Source: Humibacter ginsenosidimutans (GTDB lineage: Bacteria > Actinomycetota > Actinomycetes > Actinomycetales > Microbacteriaceae). From it: DNA of 64,000 bases. Of the stretch, positions 9,490 to 18,982 are shown piece by piece (the stretch's first letter is position 1; each line of letters begins with the position of its first letter). The DNA is taken from the NCBI RefSeq assembly GCF_007859675.1, contig NZ_CP042305.1, forward strand, positions 1,302,001 to 1,366,000. The letters run 5' to 3'. The position numbers were made by a program, and so were the translations under genes. The notes under the pieces were generated by a model. That model was not told the DNA's origin, did not search any database, and saw nothing but the letters and a program-made list of their open reading frames with translations.

Positions 9490-10878
9490 TCAGGCGATCT
9501 CGCCGAACTCCAGCAGTTCGGTGACCAGGGCAGCGATGGCCGAGCGCTCCGACCTGGTCAGCGTGACGTGTGCGAACAGCGGGTGTCCCTTGAGCGTCTC
9601 GATCACCGAGGCGACACCGTCGTGCCTGCCGACCCGCAGGTTGTCCCGCTGGGCGACGTCGTGCGTGAGCACGACCTTCGAGTTCTGGCCGATGCGGCTC
9701 AGCACGGTGAGCAGCACGTTGCGTTCCAGCGACTGCGCCTCGTCGACGATCACGAACGCGTCGTGCAGCGAGCGGCCCCTGATGTGCGTGAGCGGCAGCA
9801 CCTCGAGCATCCCGCGCTCCACGACCTCTTCGATGACGTTCTGCGAGACGACCGCGCCGAGCGTGTCGAACACCGCCTCGCCCCACGGCGTCATCTTCTC
9901 GCCCTGGTCGCCGGGCAGGTAGCCGAGCTCCTGTCCGCCCACGGCGTAGAGCGGCCGGAACACCATGATCTTCTTGTGCTGCTGCCGTTCGAGCACCGAT
10001 TCGAGTCCCGCGCACAGGGCGAGCGCCGACTTGCCGGTCCCGGCTCGACCGCCGAGCGAGAGGATGCCCACCTCCGGGTCGAGCAGCATGTCGATCGCGA
10101 GCCGCTGTTCGGCGGAACGGCCGTGCAGTCCGAACACGTCGCGGTCACCGCGCACGAGCTTCATCACGCCGTCGCCGGTCACGCGCCCCAGGGCGGAACC
10201 GCGGTCGGAGTGCACGATGAGTCCCGTGTTGGCGGGGAGCTCGGCGACGAGCGGCGTTTCGAGCCGTTCGTGCTCGTAGAGCCGCGCCATGTCGTTCGAG
10301 CCGAGGTCGATCTCGGCCACGCCTGTCCACCCCGACTCCGGTGCGAGCTCTGCGCGGTACTCCTCCGCCGTCAGGCCGATGGATGCCGCCTTGACGCGCA
10401 GGGGAAGATCCTTCGACACGACAGTGACGGCGAGTCCGTCATTCGCGAGGTTCTGGGCGACCGCGAGGATGCGCGAATCGTTGTCACCCAGCTGAAGACC
10501 GCTGGGCAGCACCGACATGCTGGAGTGGTTGAGCTCGACCCGAAGAGATCCGCCGTCGCCGACCGGGACGGGAAAGTCGAGCCGGCCGTGCTGCACGCGC
10601 ATCTCGTCGAGGAGGCGCAACGCCTGCCTGGCGAAGTAGCCGATCTCCGGGTCGTTGCGCTTGCCCTCCAGTTCGCTGATCACCACCACGGGGATGACGA
10701 CGGCGTGTTCGGCGAACCGGAACACGGCTCGTGGGTCCGACAGCAGCACCGATGTGTCGAGAACGTAGGTTCGCTCGGTCTGGCGCACTTGGCGATCGGA
10801 TTCCTGCTCGATCGACGCCTTGGACAGCGTCTCGGGGGCCGGCATCCGGGTCTGCATCGCGGTCACAACCACTCCCAC
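9490..10878 (-). CDS. PhoH family protein with N-terminal PIN domain
   Basis: This is a fusion of a PIN ribonuclease-like domain with a PhoH P-loop ATPase, the arrangement of Bacillus YlaK and Mycobacterium PhoH2, which are RNA helicase/RNases. The PIN domain spans about 38-165, with Asp41 (VLDTSVLL) and an acidic GDNDSR patch at 131-136. The ATPase has Walker A GRAGTGKS at 277-284 and DEAQ at 379-382. The total is 462 residues; a start a few codons later (MQTRMP) is also possible. It is monocistronic, and the upstream 238 bases hold no gene. Confidence 0.9.
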   Translation of the reverse strand: MGVVVTAMQTRMPAPETLSKASIEQESDRQVRQTERTYVLDTSVLLSDPRAVFRFAEHAVVIPVVVISELEGKRNDPEIGYFARQALRLLDEMRVQHGRLDFPVPVGDGGSLRVELNHSSMSVLPSGLQLGDNDSRILAVAQNLANDGLAVTVVSKDLPLRVKAASIGLTAEEYRAELAPESGWTGVAEIDLGSNDMARLYEHERLETPLVAELPANTGLIVHSDRGSALGRVTGDGVMKLVRGDRDVFGLHGRSAEQRLAIDMLLDPEVGILSLGGRAGTGKSALALCAGLESVLERQQHKKIMVFRPLYAVGGQELGYLPGDQGEKMTPWGEAVFDTLGAVVSQNVIEEVVERGMLEVLPLTHIRGRSLHDAFVIVDEAQSLERNVLLTVLSRIGQNSKVVLTHDVAQRDNLRVGRHDGVASVIETLKGHPLFAHVTLTRSERSAIAALVTELLEFGEIA

Positions 10879-11116
10879 CCCGCGCGCCCTTCAGGGGCAC
10901 TGCGCGGATCCTGTCGTCGAAGCGGCCGCACCTTTCAAGACGTTCCGTGAGACCGCCTCGGCCGGGCACGATGCCCGACACCTCGACGGTAGGCCCGCGC
11001 ATGGACATCCGACCGACCGACACACGCTGAGCACGGTTACCGGCAGATGAACTCTGCTCGTGCACGCGCTGATCGCGCGGGGACGGCACGTCGGGATGCT
11101 CGGGGAGAGCCCTCGC
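10879..11116. other. Intergenic region between phoH and the aminotransferase gene
   Basis: These 238 bases contain the phoH 5' leader, since phoH reads leftward. I saw no conserved reading frame, tRNA, or strong hairpin here. Short GC-rich palindromes such as CGGGCACGATGCCCG occur, but none is clearly a site. Confidence 0.4.
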
Positions 11117-12232
11117 TCAGAGCGCCGTGGCGTACGAGGTGAACGCGCCGCGCAGCATCCCGAGCGTCTCGTCCCCGGCGGAGACGTGCGCGCTGAGCCG
11201 CACCGTGCCCGTGCGCGTCGTGGCCGTGATGCCGTGGTTGAAGAGGGATGCGCCGAGCAGCGTGAGCCGCTCCTGCGGCGGCTCGAGCACCACGATCCCG
11301 GCACGCTCCGGCGTCTCGCGAGCAGAGGCGACGGTGATCCCGTACTCGTCGGCGAGGTCGATGACGTGGTCGACCCGATCGGCGACGGCCGCCTCGATCA
11401 CGTCGACGCCGACCGATGCAACGTCTTCGAGGGCCGCCGACAGCCGCGCCTGTGCGACGCTGTCGTGCCGGGCGACGCTGAACGCCGCTGCCCCGTGCTC
11501 GGGCGGCAGCACCTCGTCGAACGGGTCGACGACGCCCGCGCCGGTGTGTCCGCTCCAGACCGGGGTGAGGTTGTCGATCGCGCGCTCCGAGAGCGCCATG
11601 AACCCGGCGCCCCATCCTGCGCGCAGCCACTTCTCGCCGCCCACGATGACCACGTCGGCCACCTCGTAGGGCGCGTCGACGACGCCGAAGCCCTGCACGG
11701 CATCCACGATCAGCAGCCGGTCGCCGATGACCTGGCGGATGCCGTCGATGTCGGCCACAAAGCCCGTGCGCGAGTCCACGAGGCTGACGGCCACCGCGGT
11801 GACCGCGTTCGACAGCTGCTCCCGCACGCTGCCGGGCGTGACCCGACCGTGGTCGGTCTGGAGCCACACCGGCTCCACCGCGTGCAACGCCTCCGATGCG
11901 CGCGCCGCGGCGAAGGTGATGGCCGGGAAGTCTGCGCCGGAGACGAGCACCGCACCCGTCAGGCCGAACATCGCGTGCATCAGGCCGGTGCCCACGTTGG
12001 GCTGGAACACCACCTGCTCGGCGGGGATGCCGGTCAGCGCAGCCGCCGCGTCGCGCATCCGCTCGTCTTCGCGCTTGAGCGCCTCGAGCGACCCGAAACG
12101 CGCCTTGGCGAACACCTCGTTGATGCCCTGCACTTCGGCCACGACCGGGGCCGACAGCGGACCGATCCTGGCGAAATCCAGATAGCCGGGATCTTCCAGA
12201 AAACCTTCGGCGAACTCTTCGACGGTTGTCAC
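11117..12232 (-). CDS. Class V PLP-dependent aminotransferase
   Basis: This is a fold-type I PLP enzyme of the aminotransferase class V/cysteine desulfurase superfamily, 371 residues. The PLP lysine is Lys201 in VGGEKWLRAGWGAGF, and Asp177 in IVDAVQGFGV would contact the pyridine nitrogen. There is no cysteine in the position used by desulfurases, so a transaminase, lyase or kynureninase-like role is more plausible; the substrate is not known. The GTG at 12232 (V/MTTVEEF) is preferred to an ATG six codons upstream. It stands alone between leftward genes. Confidence 0.85.
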   Translation of the reverse strand: MTTVEEFAEGFLEDPGYLDFARIGPLSAPVVAEVQGINEVFAKARFGSLEALKREDERMRDAAAALTGIPAEQVVFQPNVGTGLMHAMFGLTGAVLVSGADFPAITFAAARASEALHAVEPVWLQTDHGRVTPGSVREQLSNAVTAVAVSLVDSRTGFVADIDGIRQVIGDRLLIVDAVQGFGVVDAPYEVADVVIVGGEKWLRAGWGAGFMALSERAIDNLTPVWSGHTGAGVVDPFDEVLPPEHGAAAFSVARHDSVAQARLSAALEDVASVGVDVIEAAVADRVDHVIDLADEYGITVASARETPERAGIVVLEPPQERLTLLGASLFNHGITATTRTGTVRLSAHVSAGDETLGMLRGAFTSYATAL

Positions 12233-12321
12233 TCGTCCTCCCGCTCCCATTCTTCAGCGATTCAGGCGGCAGACACCAGAGTGCACTGGAGAAGACCTCC
12301 GCCGTGTGACGTCGTGCGTCG

Positions 12322-13110
12322 CTATCCGCCGTACCTGCGGTTGCGGCGCGTGTAGTCGCGCACGGCGCGCAGAAAGTCCACCTCACGCAGATCGGGGCCG
12401 AGCGCCTCGACGAAGTAGAACTCGCTGTGCGCGCTCTGCCACAGCATGAAGTCGCTGAGTCGTTGCTCTCCCGAGGTGCGGATCACGAGGTCGGGGTCGG
12501 GCTGGCCTCCGGTATAGAGATGCTCGCCGATCAGATCGGGGGTGAGCCGCTCGGCGAGGTCCTCGAGGCTGCGCCCCTCTGCATGGTGCTCCGCGACGAT
12601 GCTGCGCATGGCATCCGTGATCTCTTTGCGACCGCCGTAGCCGACGGCGAGGTTCACGTGCATGCCTTCGTTCTGCGCAGTGGCCTGCTCCGCGTCGGCG
12701 AGCGCCTTCACCAGCCGCCCCGGCAGACCGACCGTGGTGCCGACGTGCTGCACCCGCCAGTCGCCTGCCGCGGAGACCTGGTGTGCGAGGTCGGCGATGA
12801 TCTCGATGAGGTCGGCGAGCTCGCCGCGATCGCGGTTGGTCAGATTGTCCGACGAGAGCAGGTAGAGCGTGACCACCCTGACGTCGAGCTCGTCGCACCA
12901 GCGCAAGAACTCGAGCATCTTCGCCGCGCCCGCGCGGTGCCCGTGGGCGACCGTCTCGAGCCCGAGCTGACGCGCCCAGCGGCGGTTGCCGTCGATGATC
13001 ATGGCGACGTGCTGCGGAACAGCCGCCACGTCGATGCTGCGCCGGAGGCGGTTCTGGTACAGCCCGTAGAGGAACCCCGGGCCGGGCTTCGGGATCCGGC
13101 GAGATGTCAC
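12322..13110 (-). CDS. Short/long-chain cis-isoprenyl diphosphate synthase (UppS family)
   Basis: This enzyme condenses isopentenyl diphosphate units in cis configuration to make polyprenyl diphosphate, the lipid carrier precursor for wall and glycan synthesis. Family motifs are MIIDGNRRWAR with catalytic Asp40, LYLLSSDNL, and RTSGEQRLSDFMLWQ. The 262-residue length and sequence resemble the actinobacterial Rv1086 type as well as UppS, so product chain length cannot be fixed. The ATG at 13110 is the first good start. The gene is divergent from the TrhA-like gene. Confidence 0.92.
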   Translation of the reverse strand: MTSRRIPKPGPGFLYGLYQNRLRRSIDVAAVPQHVAMIIDGNRRWARQLGLETVAHGHRAGAAKMLEFLRWCDELDVRVVTLYLLSSDNLTNRDRGELADLIEIIADLAHQVSAAGDWRVQHVGTTVGLPGRLVKALADAEQATAQNEGMHVNLAVGYGGRKEITDAMRSIVAEHHAEGRSLEDLAERLTPDLIGEHLYTGGQPDPDLVIRTSGEQRLSDFMLWQSAHSEFYFVEALGPDLREVDFLRAVRDYTRRNRRYGG

Positions 13111-13196
13111 CTGCCTACGTTAGCGCCTGCCGTGTGCAGGGCAGCGTGGGGCGGATCATCAGCCTGCGGGCATATTCCCCTCCTTAGGCTGGTGGC

Positions 13197-14000
13197 ATGC
13201 CCCGCGAACCCCGCGAGTACGTCGATGTCGCCGACGAGCTCTCCCAGCCCGCCGAGAAGCTGTCCCCCGCCGATGCGGCGGTGAAGGCCGGCGACGCGCA
13301 CGAGCGCGGCATCCCGAATCTTCCTCTGGTGGATGCCTCGGCCGCGCACCCCGCTGAGCTCAAGCCCACCTGGCGCGGCTGGATCCACGCGGCGACCTTC
13401 CCCGTGACCATCGCCGCGGGCATCGTGCTGATCTGCCTGGCGAACGGCGCCCCGGCGAAATGGGCGTCGGCCGTCTTCATGCTCACGTCGATGCTGCTGT
13501 TCGGCAATTCGGCCCTCTATCACCGCTTCAACTGGAAGCCGCGCACCAAGCTGGTGCTCAAGCGCATCGACCACGCGAACATCTTCTTGCTGATCGCCGG
13601 CACCTACACACCGCTCGGCGTGCTCGCACTGCCCCCGCAGAAGGGCCTGATCCTGCTCTCCATCGTGTGGGGCGGGGCTCTGGTGGGCATCGCCTTCCAC
13701 GTCTTCTGGATCACGGCACCCCGCTGGCTCTATGTGCCGCTGTACGTGCTGCTCGGCTGGGCCGCGCTGATGTACGTGGTCGACCTCGTCACCGCGGACG
13801 CCGCCATGATGGTGCTCGTGTTCGTGGGCGGCGGCCTCTACACGATCGGCGCCCTGGTGTACGGGCTCAAGCGTCCGAACCCGTTCCCCGGGCGCTTCGG
13901 CTTCCACGAGATCTTCCACACGCTCACGGTGCTGGCCTTCCTGTGCCATTGGGCCGCGTGCCTGCTCATCGTGCTGCATCCGGCCTACAACGCGGGCTGA
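13197..14000 (+). CDS. PAQR/TrhA (hemolysin III) family membrane protein
   Basis: This seven-helix integral membrane protein of the hemolysin III/TrhA family has 267 residues. Conserved polar residues of the family are visible: Ser and His in NSALYHRFNW, DH in KRIDHANIF, and a C-terminal HEIFHTLTV...HW pair, which form a putative metal site. Bacterial members affect membrane-lipid homeostasis; hemolysis itself is doubtful. The first about 60 residues are a hydrophilic extension rich in Asp, Glu and Ala. The ATG at 13197 is the only sensible start. Confidence 0.9.
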   Translation: MPREPREYVDVADELSQPAEKLSPADAAVKAGDAHERGIPNLPLVDASAAHPAELKPTWRGWIHAATFPVTIAAGIVLICLANGAPAKWASAVFMLTSMLLFGNSALYHRFNWKPRTKLVLKRIDHANIFLLIAGTYTPLGVLALPPQKGLILLSIVWGGALVGIAFHVFWITAPRWLYVPLYVLLGWAALMYVVDLVTADAAMMVLVFVGGGLYTIGALVYGLKRPNPFPGRFGFHEIFHTLTVLAFLCHWAACLLIVLHPAYNAG

Positions 14001-14043
14001 CGCCGAGGGCATCGCCCGCGCTCCACGACCTCCCGCTGACGGG

Positions 14044-15192
14044 TCAGTGCCTGACGGCGAGCACGAGCGTCGCCACTGCGACGGTGACCGGCGCCACCAC
14101 CACACCGATCAGCACGTACCTCCCCCACGGCACGTGCACGCCGAGCCGCTCCAGCCGGGAATGCCACAGCAGGGTGGCCAGTGACGCCCATGGCGTGATC
14201 AACGGGCCGGCGTTCACTCCGACGAGGAGCGCCATGAGGCGAAGAGGATGTCCGGCCGCAGGCTCCAGGGCAAGGTACGCGGGCAGGTTGTTCACCGCGT
14301 TCGCCCCCAGGAGTCCGCTGAACGCGACGCGCAGCAACGCCACCGGCGAGGTACCCGTTCCGGCGACCGCCGCAGCGACGGCTCCGGATCCCAGCGCACC
14401 GAGCGCGCCCATCGCGAGGAACAGGCCTGCGGCGAACACGAGCGTCGGCCACGGCACCAGGGTGGCTCTGAGCACACGCGGGCGGCGCACCGCGAAGACG
14501 ATCACGAGCGCGACTGCAGCGACGGCCGCCGGCATCCAGACCGGAAGACCGGAGACGAGCGCGGGGAGCAGCGCGAGAACGATCACTCCAGCGATGATGA
14601 CCAGCCCGCGGTCCTCCGGCGCGACCGCCTCGGGCACGCTGTACCGTGCCGACAGCGTGCGTCGTCCGATCACCGCGATGGCGGCGACGGGCACCAGCAC
14701 GGCGACGATCGCGGGGGCCCAGCTGAGGGCGACGAAGGCGCCGCTGCCGCCGATGCTCTGTTCTGCCAGCAGATTCGTGAGGTTCGAGACCGGCAGCAGA
14801 AGCGACGCGGTGTTGGCGAGCATCACCGTCGTCAACGCGAACGGAAGCGGGTTCAGCTTCACGTGTCTCGCCATGTGCACGACGATCGGCGTGAGCAGCA
14901 CGGCCGTCGTGTCGAGCGACAGGAAGATCGTGCTGACGCTCGCCACGGCGACGATCAGCAGCCAGAGCAGCCACGCGCTGCCGCGAGCGACCCCTGTCGC
15001 CCAGCGTGCCACGACGTCGAACAGACCCGCCTCCGCGGCGAGCTCGGCGACGACGGTGATCGCGAGCACGAACAGCAGCACCGGCCACACGCGCTCGGCG
15101 AGGGCCGCGGCAGCCGCTGCGGGATAGAGTCCGGTGACGACCGCGAGCAGCCCTGCGACGAGCAGCGCGGCTCCGACGATCAGGCTACGCAC
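14044..15192 (-). CDS. ArsB/SLC13-type anion transporter
   Basis: This is a multi-spanning inner-membrane transporter of 382 residues with about ten to eleven hydrophobic helices. Two inverted half-repeats are visible: LSLDTTAVLLTPIVV and NTASLLLPVSNLTN in the first half, NAVNNLPAYLAL and GVNAGPLITPWASLATLLW in the second. This is the pattern of the ion-transporter superfamily that includes ArsB, NhaD and dicarboxylate carriers. No arsenate reductase or ArsR lies nearby, so arsenite export is only one possibility. Confidence 0.82.
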   Translation of the reverse strand: MRSLIVGAALLVAGLLAVVTGLYPAAAAAALAERVWPVLLFVLAITVVAELAAEAGLFDVVARWATGVARGSAWLLWLLIVAVASVSTIFLSLDTTAVLLTPIVVHMARHVKLNPLPFALTTVMLANTASLLLPVSNLTNLLAEQSIGGSGAFVALSWAPAIVAVLVPVAAIAVIGRRTLSARYSVPEAVAPEDRGLVIIAGVIVLALLPALVSGLPVWMPAAVAAVALVIVFAVRRPRVLRATLVPWPTLVFAAGLFLAMGALGALGSGAVAAAVAGTGTSPVALLRVAFSGLLGANAVNNLPAYLALEPAAGHPLRLMALLVGVNAGPLITPWASLATLLWHSRLERLGVHVPWGRYVLIGVVVAPVTVAVATLVLAVRH

Positions 15193-15212
15193 GAGGGTAC
15201 GGAACCGTCAGG

Positions 15213-15530
15213 TCAGGAGTCGCGGTCGTGCGGTGGCTGCTGCGGGGCATCCTGCTGCGTGCCGCGCCGCGGGTCGCGCGGAACGACCGCGCCCGAGTCG
15301 CCGGCCTGAGACTGCTCGGCGTCGAGCTTGGCGTTGACCTCCGCACGGTACCGCGTTCTGCGTACCCGCCGCATCATGTCCCAGATCAGCAGGATGGTCA
15401 CGATGCCGATCGCGAAGATGATGGCGAAGCCCCACACCCCCGGAGTCACCTGGTCGGCGTTGGGCACCTTCGGCGCCGGCGACGGAGTCGCCGCCATCAC
15501 CTGTCCCGCGTGCAGCAGCAGAGTGTTCAT
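15213..15530 (-). CDS. Small single-pass membrane protein coupled to mca
   Basis: This is a 105-residue protein with a short N-terminal segment, one transmembrane helix (about 32-50, VWGFAIIFAIGIVTILLIW), then a basic cytoplasmic stretch (RRVRRTRYRAEVNAK) and a Pro/Gln/Asp-rich tail. I recognise no domain. Its ATG overlaps the mca stop as ATGA, so it is translated with mca. A role tied to mycothiol metabolism is only inferred from this coupling. Confidence 0.75.
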   Translation of the reverse strand: MNTLLLHAGQVMAATPSPAPKVPNADQVTPGVWGFAIIFAIGIVTILLIWDMMRRVRRTRYRAEVNAKLDAEQSQAGDSGAVVPRDPRRGTQQDAPQQPPHDRDS

Positions 15531-16399
15531 CGAACCCCGTCATCCTCGATACCAGCGAACAGGTCGTGCTCTGGCACCGTGGTCGGAACCTTCGAGTCGA
15601 CGAGTTGGAAGTCTTCGTACGGCCACACCGTGCGCTGCACGTCGTTCGGCCAGAAGAAGAAGTGGCTGTCCGGCGACACCTGGCTGGCGTGCGAGCGCAG
15701 CGCATCGTCTCTGGTGTCGAAGAAGTCGCCGACGGGCACGTGCGTCGTGGCGAGATCCGGGCGCTCGGCGAATCGTTCGAGCATGCCCTCGAAGTGCTCG
15801 ACGAGCGGGGACGCCGGGTCGTTCTCCCGCACATGCTCGAGCACGGTTCTGGCGCGCACGCCGTTGAAGATGCGCTCGTAGTACAGCTTGCCGATCTGCC
15901 ACGGCTCGCCGGCTGCCGGGTATCGATCGGGGTCGGCCGCCCAGTCGTACGCGGCCCGCGACACCTCGTGGCAGCGGATGTGGTCGGGGTGCGGGTAGCC
16001 GCCGTTCTCGTCGTAGGTGATCATCACCTGCGGGCGGAAGTCGCGGATGAGCGTGACGAGCGGCTCTGCGGAGATCTCCAGCGGGATGGAGGCGAACGAG
16101 TTCGGCGGCACGCTGCCGTCGTCACTCGGCATGCCGGAGTCGACGTAGCCGAGCCAACGGTGGCGGATGCCGAGCAGCCGTGCCGCGGCATCCATCTCCG
16201 TGCGCCGCAGGCCCGGCATGTCGCGCTCCGCCATCGCCAGCGCCGCGACGCTCTCGTTGAGGATGTCACCGCGTTCGCCGCCCGTGCAGCTGACGACCAT
16301 CACCTCGGCGCCGCGATCGACGTAATAGGCGTACGTCGCGGCGCCCTTGCTCGACTCGTCGTCGGGATGTGCGTGCACGGCGAGCAGGCGGAGGGTCAC
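15527..16399 (-). CDS. mca: Mycothiol S-conjugate amidase
   Basis: Mca hydrolyses mycothiol S-conjugates to a mercapturic acid and GlcN-inositol, the actinobacterial route for detoxifying electrophiles. It is a zinc LmbE/PIG-L family enzyme. Metal and catalytic residues appear in AHPDDE (His11, Asp13, Asp14) and HPDH (His137-His140). The SSKGA lysine after the first motif favours Mca over the deacetylase MshB. It has 290 residues, the normal size. A zinc-fold-like GGYPHPDHIRCHE segment is intact. It is divergent from the DUF4307 gene. Confidence 0.93.
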   Translation of the reverse strand: MTLRLLAVHAHPDDESSKGAATYAYYVDRGAEVMVVSCTGGERGDILNESVAALAMAERDMPGLRRTEMDAAARLLGIRHRWLGYVDSGMPSDDGSVPPNSFASIPLEISAEPLVTLIRDFRPQVMITYDENGGYPHPDHIRCHEVSRAAYDWAADPDRYPAAGEPWQIGKLYYERIFNGVRARTVLEHVRENDPASPLVEHFEGMLERFAERPDLATTHVPVGDFFDTRDDALRSHASQVSPDSHFFFWPNDVQRTVWPYEDFQLVDSKVPTTVPEHDLFAGIEDDGVR

Positions 16400-16529
16400 G
16401 ATTCGTTCGCCAATCTGGGCGTGAGGGGGTTGTCAGTCAATGCGCTTAGGCTGGTGGGTCGAGGCCCGATCGAGGATCGGACACAGCCTCGACGCCCAGC
16501 CTAATAGCACGACATCCGGAGGTCGCTTC

Positions 16530-17024
16530 GTGCCAGAACCCACGGTCTCCACCGCTGGCCAGGGCGACGATCCCGTCGGTCACGACGAGGCCGGATCCGG
16601 GGGCGCGTCCCGCGGCCGCTATCAGCCGGCCGGCGCCAGATACGGGCGAACCGCCGCCACGAAGCGCAGGGACCGGTGGCTGCTGATCGCCCTCGGAGCG
16701 TTCATCGTCGTCGTCATGGTGTGCTGGACGCTGTGGGCCGGTCTCGACCAGGTGCGCGGCTCGAGCATCAACGTCGACACCGGTGCCAACTCGGTCATCG
16801 ACTCGCAGCACGTGAAGGTGTCGTTCACCGTGTCGGCGGATGCCGGTGCCTCAGTCGCCTGCGCCGTCGAGGCGGAAGACGTCGATTTCACCATCACCGG
16901 GTGGAAGGTGGTGCAGCTGCCGATCTCCTCGAAGACGACTCGTTCGTTCACCGAAACGGTGCGCACCTCGCAGCCCAGCGTGAGCGGTGACGTGGACTCT
17001 TGCTGGTCTTCCGCGTCCCACTGA
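16530..17024 (+). CDS. DUF4307 membrane protein
   Basis: This is an actinobacterial DUF4307 protein of 164 residues, found next to mca in many relatives. It has a hydrophilic N-terminus (1-50, basic near the membrane), one transmembrane helix (about 52-73, LLIALGAFIVVVMVCWTLWAG) and an extracytoplasmic beta-rich domain. The GTG at 16530 has a GGAGGT site six bases upstream and removes a 30-residue unconserved extension from 16440. No biochemical role is known. Confidence 0.82.
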   Translation: MPEPTVSTAGQGDDPVGHDEAGSGGASRGRYQPAGARYGRTAATKRRDRWLLIALGAFIVVVMVCWTLWAGLDQVRGSSINVDTGANSVIDSQHVKVSFTVSADAGASVACAVEAEDVDFTITGWKVVQLPISSKTTRSFTETVRTSQPSVSGDVDSCWSSASH

Positions 17025-17026
17025 CG

Positions 17027-17066
17027 TAGAATCCTCTGATACGCCCTGACGGACACGTCGGGGCGT
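17027..17066 (+). promoter_or_regulatory. Possible greA promoter -10 box and leader hairpin
   Basis: TAGAAT at 17027-17032 resembles a -10 box. It is followed at 17041-17066 by an 11-bp stem with one G-T pair and a GACA loop (ACGCCCTGACG against CGTCGGGGCGT). This hairpin would lie in a roughly 75-base greA leader, or alternatively end the DUF4307 transcript. It has no T-run. Confidence 0.45.
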
Positions 17067-17114
17067 CGATGTTGGTAAGCCCGTTTTCCCGTCCCCCATC
17101 CGTAGGAGTTCACC

Positions 17115-17606
17115 ATGTCCCAGGACACGCAGGTCACGTTCCTGACCCAGGAGGCGTACGACCGTCTCTCCGCTGAACTCGAGCACCTCAGCACGGTCGG
17201 CCGCAGCGAGATCGCGAAGCGCATCGAAGCTGCTCGCGAAGAGGGCGACCTCAAGGAGAACGGCGGCTACCACGCCGCGAAAGACGCCCAGGGCGTGCAG
17301 GAGGCGCGCATCGTGCAGCTCACAGAGCTGCTGCGCCACGCCAAGGTCGGTCAGGCTCCCGAGAGCCGCGGCGTCGTGGAGCCCGGCACCGTGGTCACGG
17401 CCGTCATCGCGGGCGATGAAGACACCTTCATCATCGGCAACCGCGAGATCGGCGACGGCAGCGAGCTCTCCGTGTACAGCGAGGCCAGCCCGCTCGGCTC
17501 GGCCATCCTCGGCCTGAGCGTCGGCGAGTCCGCCAGCTACACGGCGCCGAACGGTCGCCAGATCCAGGTCAAGGTCACCGACGTTCAGACCTGGACGGGC
17601 CAGTAG
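17115..17606 (+). CDS. greA: Transcription elongation factor GreA
   Basis: GreA rescues backtracked RNA polymerase by stimulating cleavage of the transcript 3' end. It has 163 residues. The N-terminal coiled coil (about 1-80) carries the acidic tip EEGDLKENGGYHAAKDAQ, whose Asp and Glu coordinate the catalytic magnesium. The C-terminal FKBP-like domain contains EASPLGSAILGLSVGES. A TAGGAG ribosome site precedes the ATG. Confidence 0.96.
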   Translation: MSQDTQVTFLTQEAYDRLSAELEHLSTVGRSEIAKRIEAAREEGDLKENGGYHAAKDAQGVQEARIVQLTELLRHAKVGQAPESRGVVEPGTVVTAVIAGDEDTFIIGNREIGDGSELSVYSEASPLGSAILGLSVGESASYTAPNGRQIQVKVTDVQTWTGQ

Positions 17607-17651
17607 CCCGCACGCCCGCCAGCAGGCTCACGCCGGATACGGCCAGCATCG

Positions 17652-18917
17652 TCAGTCGACGATCGGGTCGTATCCCGCCTCGCGGAGGATGCGGACGACC
17701 TCGTCTTTGTGCTCCGGGCCGCGGGTCTCGACGCTGACCTGCAGCTCGACCTGGCTCAGCTGCAGACCGTTGCCGTGGCGCGTGTGCAGCACCTCGACCA
17801 CGTTGGCGCTGGCCGCCGCGATGAGTTCCGACGTGCGCGCGAGCTGACCGGGCCGATCAGGCAGCATGAGCCGCAGATTGAGGTAGCGGTCGGAGACGGC
17901 CAGCCCGGCTGCGACCACCCGCTGCATGAGCAGCGGGTCGATGTTGCCGCCGGAGAGCAGCACGACGGTGCGACCGAGCTCGCCGGCGGATGCCTGCACC
18001 GCCCCGGAGAGCAGCGCGGCGACGCCCACCGCACCGGCAGGCTCCACGACGAGCTTCGAGCGCTCGAGGAGCACGAGCAGCGCCCGGGCGGTCTCGTCAT
18101 CGCTCACCGTGACGACACCGTCGACGAGGTCCTTGACGATGTCGAAGTTGAGCGTGCCGGGGCGGCCGACGGCGATGCCGTCGGCGATCGTCGATCCGAC
18201 GGTGATGTCCACCGGGCGTCCCGCCTCGAGCGACACGGGATACGACGCCGCGTTCTCCGCCTGCACGCCGATGACGCGGATGTCGCGCCCTCGCTCGCGT
18301 CCCCACTGCTTCACCGCGGCCGACACACCGGCGATGAGACCACCGCCGCCGATCGGCACGATGACGGTGTCGACATCGGGAACATCGTTCACGACGTCGA
18401 GGCCGAGGGCCGCCTGGCCGGTGATGACGTCTTCATGGTCGAACGGCGGAACGAAGATCGCTCCGGTCTCCCTGGCGAACTCGGCTGCGGCGCGAAGCGG
18501 TTCGTCCACTGTCGCACCGCCCAGCACCACGTGCGCACCGTAGTCCTTGGTCGCCTGCAGCTTGGGCAGCGCGACACCGAGCGGCATGAAGATGGTCGCC
18601 TTGACGCCGAGCTCGCGCGCGGCGAACGCGACGCCCTGTGCGTGGTTGCCGGCGGAAGCCGCGACCACCCCCCGCGCGCGCTCCTCTTCGCTGAGCTTGG
18701 ACATCATGTAGTAGGCGCCGCGGATCTTGTACGACCCGGTGCGCTGCAGGTTCTCGCACTTCAGCAGGACGGGCGAGCCGAGCAGTTCCGTGAGATAGTT
18801 CGAGGTCTCCACCGGAGTGTGCTTCGCCACCCGGGAGACCACATCGTGGGCATGCTGAATCTCCGCAAGGCTCGGTCCGCTGGTGAACGAACGAGGACTC
18901 TGGCTCACGGAGGTCAT
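17652..18917 (-). CDS. ilvA: Threonine ammonia-lyase with ACT domain
   Basis: This PLP enzyme deaminates L-threonine to 2-oxobutyrate. The PLP lysine is Lys64 in GSYKIRGA, and the phosphate-binding loop is IGGGGLIAGV. A C-terminal ACT domain (about 340-421, containing LMLPDRPGQLARTSELIAA) indicates allosteric control. The length of 421 residues is close to the short catabolic/biosynthetic threonine dehydratases with one ACT domain. Feedback specificity (isoleucine or valine) cannot be read from the sequence. It is monocistronic. Confidence 0.92.
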   Translation of the reverse strand: MTSVSQSPRSFTSGPSLAEIQHAHDVVSRVAKHTPVETSNYLTELLGSPVLLKCENLQRTGSYKIRGAYYMMSKLSEEERARGVVAASAGNHAQGVAFAARELGVKATIFMPLGVALPKLQATKDYGAHVVLGGATVDEPLRAAAEFARETGAIFVPPFDHEDVITGQAALGLDVVNDVPDVDTVIVPIGGGGLIAGVSAAVKQWGRERGRDIRVIGVQAENAASYPVSLEAGRPVDITVGSTIADGIAVGRPGTLNFDIVKDLVDGVVTVSDDETARALLVLLERSKLVVEPAGAVGVAALLSGAVQASAGELGRTVVLLSGGNIDPLLMQRVVAAGLAVSDRYLNLRLMLPDRPGQLARTSELIAAASANVVEVLHTRHGNGLQLSQVELQVSVETRGPEHKDEVVRILREAGYDPIVD

Positions 18918-18982
18918 GGGCCGATTTTACGGCGACGCCCATTCCACGCCCGGCATGCTGGCACTCCGCACATCAGCGGGCG

